Source of the DNA: Coix lacryma-jobi var. lacryma-jobi | Taxonomy: Eukaryota; Streptophyta; Magnoliopsida; Poales; Poaceae | Reading direction: 5' to 3' | NCBI GenBank assembly: GCA_009763385.1 | Contig: CM019823.1 | Coordinates: forward strand, 92,949,104 to 93,013,103 | Length of the DNA stretch: 64,000 nucleotides | In this document: positions 46,001 to 56,603 of the stretch, in pieces | Numbering within the stretch: position 1 is the stretch's first letter | Layout of the letters: every line of letters starts with the position of its first letter | Made by a program: the position numbers and the translations under genes | Notes under the pieces: generated by a model | What the model saw: the letters and a program-made list of their open reading frames with translations, nothing else | Database searches by the model: none | Told to the model about the DNA's origin: nothing

Positions 46001-47994
46001 AATAAATAGAAATAGTAAAATAAACTTTTACCAAAAATACTTTCATATTTTTTCCATGATAGATCTACTCATAAAACAAGCTAACAAAACTGAAAGTACT
46101 TCATTTGGACTTTTAAAACGTGCTACATAAAAATAACAAGCATTTCTGGAAAATAAAACCTAAAAAGGAAAAACATTGAAATCTCTCGGCTTGGCTTGCG
46201 TGAGCGTGGTCCATGGACCAAGAGAGGCTGACGCGCGGGGTCCGCTGGGTCAACGGGACCCACCTGTCAGAGAGAGGAAACATGGGAGAATGGTTGACCG
46301 ACGAAAGCTCGTCGACGGTGAGGTCGCCGGCGGTGAGGTAGGCTCGATAGACTCGGCTCGACGAGGCGCATCCAGCGGTGGGGTCGGCTTGGCCAGAGGG
46401 TGACCGAAGCGTGCCGGCGGCGAGCGGTGGCGGACGACGGCGGCGGCGACACACGGCTACGCCGTTTCCGGCGGTCGCCGGTGAAATTGAGGCAGGCATA
46501 GGCTTACTCGAACCCAAGGGAGGCTATCGGAGGGCTCGGCTTGGCTCGGGAAGCTTCGAGGAAGCTTGGCCACGCGAGCGGCCATGGCGGACGGTGGCGG
46601 GGCTCGGCTAGGCCGTGTCCGGCGGTCGCCGGTGAAATTGGCGCGTGCGCAGTGCTTTGTGAACCCTAGGGAGCTACGTGAGTGGGATGGTTTGGCTCGG
46701 ATGGCTCCAGGGGAGCTTGGCCTCGTGCATGGCCGCGGCGGCGGCCATGGCGTTCGGCCGGTGGTAAAGAGAGAGGTTGGGTCGGTAGCGTTGAGGCTGG
46801 TCAGTGTTCTCACCTTGCCTTGGCTCGGTGAGGCTCGAGGACGAAGAAGGGAGGCGGTGGAGCTCGGGTCGGGGACGAACGGCTCCGGGCTCCGAGCGGC
46901 GCTGATGGCGTCCGCGGCGGCGCTCTTCGGACTCCGGCGTTGGTGGAGCTCGGCGGGTGGCGCGGAGGTGCGCACCGTGTGTCCGAGGTGAAGGTGTGGT
47001 GGTGCGCGGAAGGAATTGACTGATGGTGGCTCAGTGGGAGTGGGAACGGAGAGGGGGTGCGTGCAGGTGGTGAACGGCGGCGAGCCGGGTGCTCGGCTCG
47101 TGCGTTCGCGAGAGGGAGGAGAGGGAGTGAGGGGCGAGAGAGCGGGCAAGCGGAATGGCAAGTGAAGCGAGGGGAGTGCGGTGCACTCGGGGTCTTGGTC
47201 GGCCGGTGGTCGTGGCGGGGCCACGGCGGCAGGGGGCGAGGCGGTGGCAGGCGATGCCGTGCGCGGGAGAGGAGGCGAGCGCAGCGGCGAGAGAGGCGAG
47301 CGGAGATCTTGGTGAGATCGAGCGAGCAACGATCTTGCGGCGATAGGGCGAGCGAGATACGGTGCAGGCGAAGGCGGCCACGCGGCGCTTGCAGCCGGCG
47401 TACGGCGCGGGTCAGGCGGGCGGCGGTGCGGCGGCGCGCGCGCGGCGCGCGGACGAGCTGGGCCGGCGCGCGCGAGTTGGGCCGAAAGGCCAGATGGGCC
47501 GAAAGTGGAGCACGGGAGAAATTCTTTTCCTTTTTTTTTTCCAAAAATCTTTTCAAACTTTGACCATCCAAAACAGTTTCAAAAACTTTAAATTAGGTTT
47601 TGACCCAAAAATAAAAGTTGCTCAAAATAATTTTCTCTACAACTTTCATATAAGACACTTTTTCTGAAAACCATTTTTACAACCTCCACATAAATAAAGC
47701 CAATTTTGCAACATAAACCATTTTCTTTGCCTCATTTTTATTTGATAAACTATTTTGAACTAGGTCAAAATACCAACATGAAAAACACCCTACTCAATAT
47801 TCTCTATTTTATAAAACTCCTTGCCAAAACAGAAATCCACTTAAACTATGAAGTCAAATAGAAATCCAAAATCCAACAATTTAAACAAAGGCAAAAAGCA
47901 CTCTTATGCACATGAAATGATGCAATGCATTGCTTATGCTTCTTTAGTAGCTAATTTCAGTGCCTAATGCAGTGCTTGACACTAGGGTGTCACA
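43077..47994 (-). repeat. E5 left LTR (3' LTR), 4918 bp including MITE
   Basis: It begins TGTGGCGGAACCG and ends GGTGTCACA; its first 3 kb matches 56604-59391. Excluding the MITE and one TA it is 4657 bp. The part from 46170 to 47520 is GC-rich, like the E4 LTR block, although the two LTRs otherwise share little. No credible coding frame. Confidence 0.9.
44476..44734. mobile_element. Stowaway-type MITE, 259 bp
   Basis: Terminal inverted repeats start CTCCCTCCATTCCAAATTAT and end with the reverse complement. It is flanked by TA at 44474-44475 and 44735-44736. The right LTR of E5 has the empty site AAGGTAGATA at 57993-58002, which proves insertion with a TA duplication. There is no coding capacity. 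Confidence 0.95.
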
Positions 47995-48010
47995 GCCCTT
48001 CCCCCCTTAA
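47995..48010 (-). other. E5 polypurine tract
   Basis: GCCCTTCCCCCCTTAA on + is a purine run on the minus strand abutting the LTR. Confidence 0.8.
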
Positions 48011-48017
48011 AGAAATC

Positions 48018-49414
48018 TCATCCCGAGATTTGAGTTACGTACCAATCTTTATAAAAAGCGGGGTAATTTACGCGTAAGTACTCCTCCGTTTCCCAAGTCG
48101 CATCATTGGGTCCGTGATGGCTCCAGAGGATCTTGTAAGTCTTCACCGTTCGATTACGAGTTTCTCGGGTCTTGGTGTCCAAAATCTCCTTGGGCTGCTC
48201 GTAGTACTCCAGATCCGATCTGATCGTGACATCTGGAATCCGAACTTCTTCTTGTTCTGGAACTCGAAGACACTTTTTCAACTGTGATACATGAAACACG
48301 GGAAAAACTGTGCTCATCTCTGGGGGTAACTGCACTTCATATGCCACTTCTCCCTTTTTCGCTATGATCTGATATGGTCCCACATATCGAGGTGCTAGCT
48401 TTTTCTTAATTCCAAAACGTTGGACTTTTCTCATGGGTGAGACCTTAAGGTAAACATAATCTCCTATTTGAAATTCCAGGGGTCTTCTCCGTGTATCAGC
48501 ATAACTCTTTTGTCTGGATTGTGCTACCTTAATGTGTTGCTGTACTGCTTGCACAATCTCTTCCGCATCCTTTACGTAATCTGACCCATAGAATCCTCGA
48601 TCTCCTGATTCAACCCAATTTACGGGGTTCTGCATCTTCGTCCGTATAATACTTCAAAAGGTGTCATCTTTATACTTTCTTGGTAGCTGTTGTTATACGA
48701 AAACTCGGCAAGGGGTAACCATTTCTCCCATGATTCTCCTGAAGATAAAACACAAGCTCTGAGGATATCTTCCAAAATCTGATTCACTCTTTCTGTTTGC
48801 CCTGCGGTTGGGGGGTGATAAGCGGAACTTCTTACCAACCTGGTTCCTAGCTCCTTGTGCAACTGTTCCCAAAAACGTGCTATGAACTGGGGTCCTCTAT
48901 CAGAGACAATCCTTTTTGGAACTCCATGTAACCTCAAGATATTCTGAATGTACAGGTCTGCATACTGATGCGGTCGGTGGGTCGTCTTAACTGGTATGAA
49001 GTGAGCCACTTTAGATAACCGATCTACGATAACCCAGATGGAATCATTTCCCTTTTGAGTGGTGGGAAGACCTGTGATGAAATCCATACTAATCTCTTCC
49101 CACTTCCACTCTGGAATAGATAACGGCTGTAACAATCCGGCAGGTCTCAGATGTATAGCTTTTATCCTGCAGCAAGTATCACACCTTGCGACATAAGCAG
49201 CAACTTCCTTCTTCATCCTTGACCACCAATACCTGGTTCTCAAATCCTGGTACATCTTACTGCTTCCTGGGGGATGGATAGACAACTTTGAATTGTGAGC
49301 TTCGTTCCGAATCCTTTCTTTCAGCTCTGTGTCCTTAGGAACAACCAACCTCTGGTTATACCACAAGATTCCCTGTTCATCAGTCCTGAAGTTCAAAGAA
49401 CTACTGGTTTCCAT
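48018..49414 (-). pseudogene. E5 integrase with chromodomain
   Basis: Two frames meet near 48620-48635. The first (49414-48620) has the zinc finger (HNSKLSIHPPG and YVARCDTCCRIKA), then D in EISMDFITGLP, D in RIVSDRGPQF and E in AGQTERVNQ: a complete D,D,E set. The second (48635-48018) has GDYVYLKVSPMRK and ends in a chromodomain-like block (ILWSHHGPNDATWETEEYL, about 48060-48120). A single shift separates them, so this is one of the better preserved genes of the window. Confidence 0.9.
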
Positions 49415-50726
49415 CTCTTCTTAATCTGACAGATCTCTTCATCGTCTTTTGTCTCTCGATGATGTCACTTTCCAAAGTGCACTGAAGAGCGATATTGTTC
49501 AGCATAACAGGGTGCATAAGGTTGAATCCATCTTCCAACAGTGGTTGTAGGGAGTTGCAATGAGTCTTGCGACTCAAGGCATCGGCTACAACGTTTGCTT
49601 TTCCGGGGTGGTAATGCACTTCAAGGTTGTAATCCTTAATTAGCTCTAGCCATCTTCTCTGCCTCATGTTCAACTCTGGCTGGATGAAGATATATTTTAG
49701 ACTTTTATGATCCGTGTACACATGACATAGGTTTCCCATAAGGTAATGCCTCCAAATCTTGAGTGCATGCACGACGGCTGCCAATTCCAAATCATGAGTG
49801 GGGTAATTCTCTTCGTGCGGTCTCAACTGGCGAGAAGCATAGGCGATAACTCTTCCATTCTGCATGAGTACACATCCGAGTCCAATCTTGGATGCATCAC
49901 AAAACACATCAAAAGGTTCCTCCAAGTTTGGCTGAGCCAGAACAGGCGCGGAAGTCAACAACGTTCGCAGAGTGCGAAAAGCTGCTTCACACTCTGGAGT
50001 CCATTCGAACTTCTTGTTTTTCTGCGTTAAACGGGTCATAGGCTTGGCTATTCTTGAAAAATCCGGAATAAACCGACGGTAGTATCCGGCCAAACCCAAA
50101 AAGCTGCGAACCTCAAAAACACTTGTGGGTGCTTCCCAATCCATAACCTCTTGCACTTTAGAAGGGTCTACAGAGATCCCTTCCTCTGAAAGGACGTGAC
50201 CAAGGATAGGTACCTTCTTCAACCAAACTCACACTTGTGAACTTAGCATACAACTTATGCTCTCTAAGCCGGGTCAAAACAACTCGTAGATGCTCAGCAT
50301 GGTCCCTCTCATTCTCAGAGTATACCAAGATATCATCGATGAACACTACAACAAACTTATCCAACTCTGGCATGAAGGCCGAATTCATCAGGTACATGAA
50401 ATGTGCCGGTGCATTTGTCAACCCAAAGGACATAACGAGATACTCATAGAGTCCATCTCTGGTAGAGAAAGCTGTCTTGGTACATCTTCTCTTCTGATCT
50501 TAATCTGATGGTATCCTGACCTCAGGTCGATCTTAGAGAATACTTTCGCCTTTGACAACTGATCAAACAAGACATCGATTCGGGGTAAGGGATATTTGTT
50601 CTTTATAGTTACTGCATTCAACGGTCTGTAATCCACACACATCCTCAAAGTTTTATCCTTCTTCTTTACAAAGATAGCGGGACATCCCCAAGGTGACGAA
50701 CTAGGGCGTATCAGACCCTTATCCAA
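49401..50726 (-). pseudogene. E5 reverse transcriptase and RNase H
   Basis: RT: MDKGLIRPSSSPWGCP at 50726, KIDLRSGYHQIKI near 50530, a shift near 50480, VVVFIDDILVYS near 50330 with both Asp, another shift near 50215, then DPSKVQEVMDWEAP. RNase H: FDVFCDASKIGLGCVLMQN near 49880, VYTDHKSLKYIF near 49700, HPGKANVVADALSRK near 49590. The frame overlaps the integrase start by a few codons. RT and RNase H copy the element RNA into cDNA. Confidence 0.9.
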
Positions 50727-50819
50727 AAGCTCTTGGCAACTGAACCTTAAGCTCTGCTAACTCTTTAGCGTGCATTCTATACGGTCTCCGGGATATGGGT
50801 GCTGTTCCAGGGATTAGCT

Positions 50820-52474
50820 CTATAGCAAACTCCACTCCCATCTGGCGGTATCCGGCGGTAGTCCGGGCAACTCATCAGGAAAAACATCTGGAAACTCACA
50901 CACTATTGGGATTTTAGCTATCTGCTTTGCCGTGATATTGTACAACACTCCAATCTCATGGGGGTTTCGAGGTAACTTGAACCGAAAAGAAGATCCATTC
51001 CTGGGACTAACCATGGACACTACTCTTTCTGAAGTGTCTAGATTAACCTTCCAGAGTTTCATCCAACCCATACCTAAGATCACATCCAAACCTAGACCAG
51101 GAATGACTATGGGGTCCACTATGGCCTGTTTATCCCCAAAGGTCATTTTCACTCCTTTAGCCATTTTACGCGCGGAGAGAGCAGCTCCGGCGGAACTTAT
51201 CTGATATCCCCGGTCTAACTCTATCAACTCAAGATTACTTCTTATAACAAAATTCTCACTTATGAAAGAATGCGATGCTCCAGAATCAAACAGCACAACC
51301 GCGGGACATTGATTAACAAGAAACGTACCAGCGGTGACAGGCTCTCCTGCTGGAACTTCTTCCACGGTGGTGTGATGCACATGACCCGTACGAGGTGGGG
51401 GGGGCTGAGTGTACTGCTTCTTTGGGCGAGGGCACTGACGTGACAGGTGTCCAGTCTGACCACAATTATAGCATGGACCAATCACATACGGAGTCTTGGG
51501 ACCTCCTGCACTCCCTGCTTTGCTCTTGTTCTGCATCATGGGGGCGGTGTAGGGCTTCTGAAAACTGGGACGGGGACGGTTGGTGGTGATCTTCCTCTAT
51601 GGGGGACAGTATCTTGCTCCTGCAACGTGATAGGCGGGTGATACGGGGCACGTGCTCCGAAAGGGGTCCTCTCTTGAGACGAACCTCCTTCGTTCGCACG
51701 ACGGCGTGTCTCTGTCGCCAGCCGGCTGTCATTGGCCTCCTGATTTAGGCAGTCACTGACGAAATCACTGAAGGTGGTGCGGTGACTGTTGCCCATCTTG
51801 AAAAGCATGGCGGCACTCATGCCACGTTTGAAGCTTGCGATCTTCTTGGCCTCAGTATCCACAAAGTCTGGGCGTAGCGAGCTAGGTTGTTGAAACTGTG
51901 GAGGTACTCGGACACAGATCTGGTTCCCTGGGATAACCTCATGAACTCTACAACCTTCATTTCCATCAAACCACTGGGGATGTAGTGGTTGCGCATAGCG
52001 GTAGAGAACTGATCCCAAGTGACACGTGCATTTGCAGGCAAGGATGCACGGTACTGGGCCCACCATAAACCTGCGGGTCCTTCCAACATGTGGGCGGCGT
52101 ACTCCGCCTTGAGCTCTTCCGTCAGACGAAGCAGACGGAACTTCTGGGTGATGGAGTTGAGCCATTCATCAGCCTCAAGCGGTTCGGTGACTTCCTTGAA
52201 CACAAGAGGGCGAGTGTCCAAGAAGTCACGGTAGGAGCTGTACTGGTTGGGCTCTGGGCCTTGGCGTTGATGATGCTGCTGCGCAGTGTTGTTAGCGATA
52301 TTGCAGAGGGTGGCCTCCATGTGCCTCTGCATCTCCTCCATGTTCCTTTGGCTTCCAGAAACTGGCCGAAAAAAACGCTTCCGACGTCATTGGCGGCGGT
52401 GGGGGAGGTGGCAGATTCTCCTCCTGTCCTGCCCCCTGTCCGCGTTGACTGCGAGTGTGTGCCGGCATCTGCAT
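50820..52474 (-). pseudogene. E5 gag and protease, frameshifted
   Basis: Gag probably starts at the ATG complementary to 52474 (MPAHTRSQRGQG), in a frame that shifts to MEEMQRHMEATLCNI (52341-51817), where the retrotransposon gag core appears as ADEWLNSITQKFRLL and WWAQYRASLP. After another shift near 51880, a CCHC knuckle CYNCGQTGHLSRQC (near 51460) and the protease (VVLFDSGASHSFIS near 51285, VILGMGWM near 51060) share one open frame, 51539-50820. DSGA is a normal retropepsin active site. Confidence 0.88.
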
Positions 52475-52732
52475 ATCGCATTAATAAGCAATCATTAGGT
52501 GATGTTACATTGATCATGAATATATACTGCGCTGTACATAATTCGGAAATTTAGCACACGACCAAGTATAATTACTCATTTCCATACAACATCACAAAAT
52601 AATCGCTCGAAATTAGACATGCAAACGACGGATTTCCATAAAAGGTGCCGGATCGAAGTCCGGACTTTGTCCAAAAGCTTACATGCCTCAAACATCTTAA
52701 ACATAAAACCAACACATGTCTTGAGTGTTACA

Positions 52733-53685
52733 TCACTTAGCGAGCGTGCTCAAGCTATACAAAAGAAAATGTCTCCTAGCTAAACTAGCGCTCAGGCTCA
52801 GGCATCTCCAGCGCAGACGCGCGGCGTCCTCTACGTCGGCGTCGATCATCGGGTCAGCGATCCTCCTCCGGCGTCGCCAAGGATCGTGATCCTCTCCCGG
52901 TGGGGCGGCGCGGGACCAGGATACCTCTCTCTCCTGGGGTCCTGGGGCCTCGGCGGCTGGACTCGGCTGCTGGGGCGGCGGCCTCTCACGGTGCATGGGA
53001 TGGTGCATCTCTGCCGTGTGAGCGGTCGGACTGGTCCTAGCCTGTGTCCATGGATCTGTTGTATCAACAGGTGGGCTCCCTCCCTGAGCTGGTCGAGCGC
53101 GGTGCGGGCCTCATCTCTGAAGAGCGGTGGTCAGGTACATCTGCTCTGTGCAACGGTCCTGGCAGTGGACTGTGCTGCTGCTGTGGTGCGGGCATTGTCA
53201 CGCTCAAGGGTGACCTGCTGAATCCTCTCCTGCAGACGAGCAACCTCAGCGTCGAAGTCCTCCTGTAGCTTCCTCTTGCTCTGGTAGGTGGCTGTGAGGG
53301 TGAAGGACACGCTCCCGAGAGTGCTCCAAACTCTCACATACACCCAACAAAGCTCCGGTGGCGCTCATCGCAGGCGTCTCACAGTAGAACCTCTCCTCTG
53401 GGCTCCCTGTCAAGACTGACTTCAAAGTCTGCTTCCAGCGCAATGGAAAAAGTGATCCATGGGGGAACACTCCTGCCATAGCGCTAGCTAGGTCGGCGGG
53501 GAAGCGGGCGATGATGTCCTTCAGCACTAGTTATGCTGCCTGTTGGCTCCATCCTTGGCACAGGTTGCCTCTGGTGATCTCCGTCCATCCTGTCCAGTGA
53601 GGCTTGGTGGGCAAAGCTTTGACTTTGATCTCCACCATGACCAAGGAATCCTGCCCGTAGATCTCCTTCTGCCATGAGTACCTGG
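52733..53685 (-). pseudogene. E5 extra ORF upstream of gag, 3' part
   Basis: Several minus-strand frames, broken by shifts, cover this stretch. A clear segment (53343-53131) is helical and charged: LQEDFDAEVARLQERIQQVT, probably a coiled coil. Upstream is IIARFPADLASAMAGVFPHG (53520 region). The 3' part is Pro/Arg-rich and ends at a stop at 52733-52735. It continues the ORF that starts at 55868 once the solo LTR is removed. I do not recognise the protein apart from its N-terminus. Confidence 0.55.
53681..53685. repeat. TSD CCTGG, left of solo LTR
   Basis: Repeated at 55697-55701. Confidence 0.9.
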
Positions 53686-55696
53686 TGAAGGACCGAGAAG
53701 CAACCAGAAAGCGACCAGAGGGGGGGTGAATGGGAGCTTCAAAATTTCCTTTCGGAAACTAGTAGCCACTGTCCCGAGAATCACCCCAAAAGACAAACCC
53801 TAGAGCTTGCTAATGTCCATGACTCTAGATGTAGGGTGGATGCTTCCAAGAAGCACAGCGGGACACTACACAACTCTCGAAAGCCAACGCAAAAGACGGA
53901 GGAAACCAAATCCGACAACGAGCGACCAAGCTGCGGACGAAACTGCACTAAACTGCACTGACCGGACTCACCCTGCGTCCGGTCAACACCCACCGGACGC
54001 GTCCGGTCGATCGAAAATAGTTTTCGGACCTTACTGTTTCTGACCGGACTCACAAGCGAGGAGCGTCCGGTCGAGAGCAGTGTGTGTCCGGTCACTAGAG
54101 CCAAGAACAGGTGAACAGTAGATCCTGAACGTCCGGTCAATCCAACAACCTAGTGTCGGTCACGAGCGTCCGGTCAATACTCAGAAAATTCCGTGACACA
54201 TTCAACCACCGGACGCGTCCGGTCAGCCCGACCTAGCGTCCGGTCACCTCGTGACTTCGCTGTTCACTCACCGATTCGACTCGATCTCACCCAAAACAAA
54301 TCCTCTAGGGATCAAACTTGGTGAGAGGAGTCACAAGGAGGATAGTGAGCTATCTCTAAGAGATCATGGCTCGAACCTATCTCCAAATCGATGAATCGAA
54401 GAATTTCGGGGGAGGGGAGAAAAACTTGACCCGAAACAAAAATCGATCGATCTCCTAGACCGTGAGGTTAGAGGAGAATTCCTTCGGTGGAAAGAAGTGC
54501 CTCACGATCTAGAACAACTTGGTTCAAACGGTTTTGCAAAAGATGAACCTAGCAAAGAGATCAAGCGACGGGAAAATCGTGGAGAAAAAGGATTCCGCGA
54601 AGAACGAAATGAAACGCGAATCACAACCACGAATTGCACAACAGTGAGATTACGGTCTCACTTCCTCACAATCAATAGTACACAGAGGCAAGTCTCTCTG
54701 CGGATCTCAGCTAGCTACAGCAGGGGATGGGAGAGCAGGAAAACCCTAAGTGCGAAAGAGCAAATGACTGAGATCGGAAGGGAGGAGGGTGTCTCCCTCT
54801 ACTTATCCTAATTCTAACCTAAGTCTAATTCCTACTCTACCCCTCACTATTCTAATTACAGAGCGAACCAGCTAAACCCTAGGGTTATTCTGGACCAACT
54901 CGGTGGTACGTGTATCCGACGGCCACGCCCGCACAAACCGAAGTGTTGCCTCGACGCAACCTCCGGATCGCCGCCACGTGTCGCCCTCGCTCTGCACCCC
55001 CGGTTTTGTGGCCCAAACCGGGAAACCAGCCTTTTCCAGCCAACCCCCAGTTTTGAGGCCCAAACCGGGAAACCAGCCCACCAGCTTCTGAGTTTTGAGG
55101 CTAAACTCAGCAAACCCTCAGCGCCCAGGTTTTGAGGCCCAAACCTGGAAACCATCCTCAGCCCGAGTTTTGTGGCCAAACTCGGAAACCCTCAGCCCGA
55201 GTTTTGTGGCCAAACTCGGAAAACCGTCCACGCCCAGGTTTTGAGGCCCAAACCTGGAAACCGTCCATCCGATGGCTTTTCCCTGGCTCTACCACCAAAC
55301 CGACGTCGTAGAGGGGATGCACAGCCCGTGCACCCCGTCCACCGACACGTGTCCCTGAGTCCATGACTCAGGCAACACATGACCGCACTTCTTCACTTGT
55401 CGTCGTCACAGGCTGCCAGCCACCACAGCTGATCCTCGGGCCTCTGGTCCCTCAGTCCAAGCCTCACGTCCGCCCTTCACCGCTCGGTACCTCGGCATGG
55501 CACGTCCGTCGCACGGACGCCCATCCTTCACCGCACCCGGTCCATCGGCACGCACGTCTCAACTTGACCTTCACCTCGTCGTCGATCACTGTATCCGTGC
55601 TCGACACCTGCACAACACAAGCCAAAGAACATGCGCATCATCCCAGTTGACAATCACTCAACACTCAGAGACCCGGCATACACCCATGTATCCGCA
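53686..55696 (-). repeat. Solo LTR of a Sirevirus-like copia element, 2011 bp
   Basis: It begins TGAAGGACC and ends GTATCCGCA like the E3 LTRs, with perfect CCTGG duplications and no internal region: the product of LTR-LTR recombination. It is clearly diverged from E3, with the same blocks in the same order. Its palindrome array (about 53955-54250) uses a different motif, ACCGGACGCGTCCGGT, and its hairpin array (54996-55264) has one more unit than E3. Confidence 0.92.
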
Positions 55697-55868
55697 CCTG
55701 GGCTCCTGCCTTCCTCATAGCCCACGGCCTGCCAGAATCCTCCAAAGGATAGTCGGCAACCCGAAGTAGGACAAGAACGTCTTCCGGGTCAGCTTGGTGG
55801 CCAAAGCGGTGACGCGGAACTCCTCTGCCTCCGGTGGCCTTATGAGCGGTCAGCTTAGTCCGGGCCAT
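55697..55868 (-). pseudogene. E5 extra ORF, 5' part with histone H3-like N-terminus
   Basis: The ATG complementary to 55866-55868 opens MARTKLTAHKATGG, against the H3 tail MARTKQTARKSTGG. A Pro-Arg follows as in H3. In the frame shifted by one base after about 55808 the text reads LATK then RK, as in H3 residues 20-27. Lysines in the register of K4, K9, K23 and K27 are kept. That shifted frame meets a TGA near 55720 and is then the frame that continues through the solo LTR site. The MARTK frame itself also stays open to the solo LTR. Confidence 0.7.
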
Positions 55869-56588
55869 CTATAGAAACAAAAAGGGTTTCGAACTCTCGT
55901 GAGACGGATATTAAGTTGGCAAATTTTTATAAAAAGAGCAACTTTTAATTTAGGGAGGAGGTAATGTAAATGCAAGAATAATAACATGATGCATGATCGT
56001 ACTTACGTTCTCACTCACTAATAATGACTCGTAAGTCCTAACGTTCTAGTCGGTGGCAAGAACGATCTCTCATGCGTTATCTACATGTTCTACTCGTTCG
56101 TATAGTTAGTGTACCTGCAGAAGATTCATTTCAGCCCAAAGAAATTCCCCATGATAAAACAATTGAGTATTGGCCAATATGCGCAAAATACATAGAAGCC
56201 AACACTAAACACCATGCATCAACATAGAAAACACCCTTGAAAAACATTGATACCCTCGTATGTGTCTGCGTGGAGCTCGCACATACTTGGTATAAAAACT
56301 CTCACTAGACCGACGGTGGGACGGTCATGCTCTCAATCTCACAAAATCATTTTATGCATGTTTTCGCGATCGACGCATTCTTTTTTCCCGAGAATGGACC
56401 AGCAAATAAAGATCCAGCATGAAGCAAAACCTGAACCCTGTTCGCAGTTTAAGCCACCTGAATCCTAGTATAGGGCTTAAGGACGAGACTTGGCACACTT
56501 AGTAATTGAAAATAGTTTTGAAAATAGTTTTGAAATACCCATTTTAGTTCGAAAATAGCTCTTTGCGGATGCAATAACTTGAAACCAA
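55869..56588 (-). other. E5 5' leader
   Basis: Noncoding, between the primer-binding site and the extra ORF. I see no conserved feature in it. Confidence 0.6.
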
Positions 56589-56600
56589 GCTCCGATACCA
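56589..56600 (-). other. E5 primer-binding site (tRNA-iMet)
   Basis: GCTCCGATACCA on +, TGGTATCGGAGC on minus, three bases from the LTR start at 56604. Confidence 0.85.
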
Positions 56601-56603
56601 GCT

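Noticed and set aside
46457..47571. Long overlapping ORFs on both strands
   Set aside because: GC-rich DNA has few stops in any frame; there is no domain, and frames overlap on both strands within the E5 LTR.
53686..55696. Solo LTR as a truncated copia element
   Set aside because: Both LTR ends and both CCTGG target copies are intact with no internal sequence, which is the pattern of LTR-LTR recombination.
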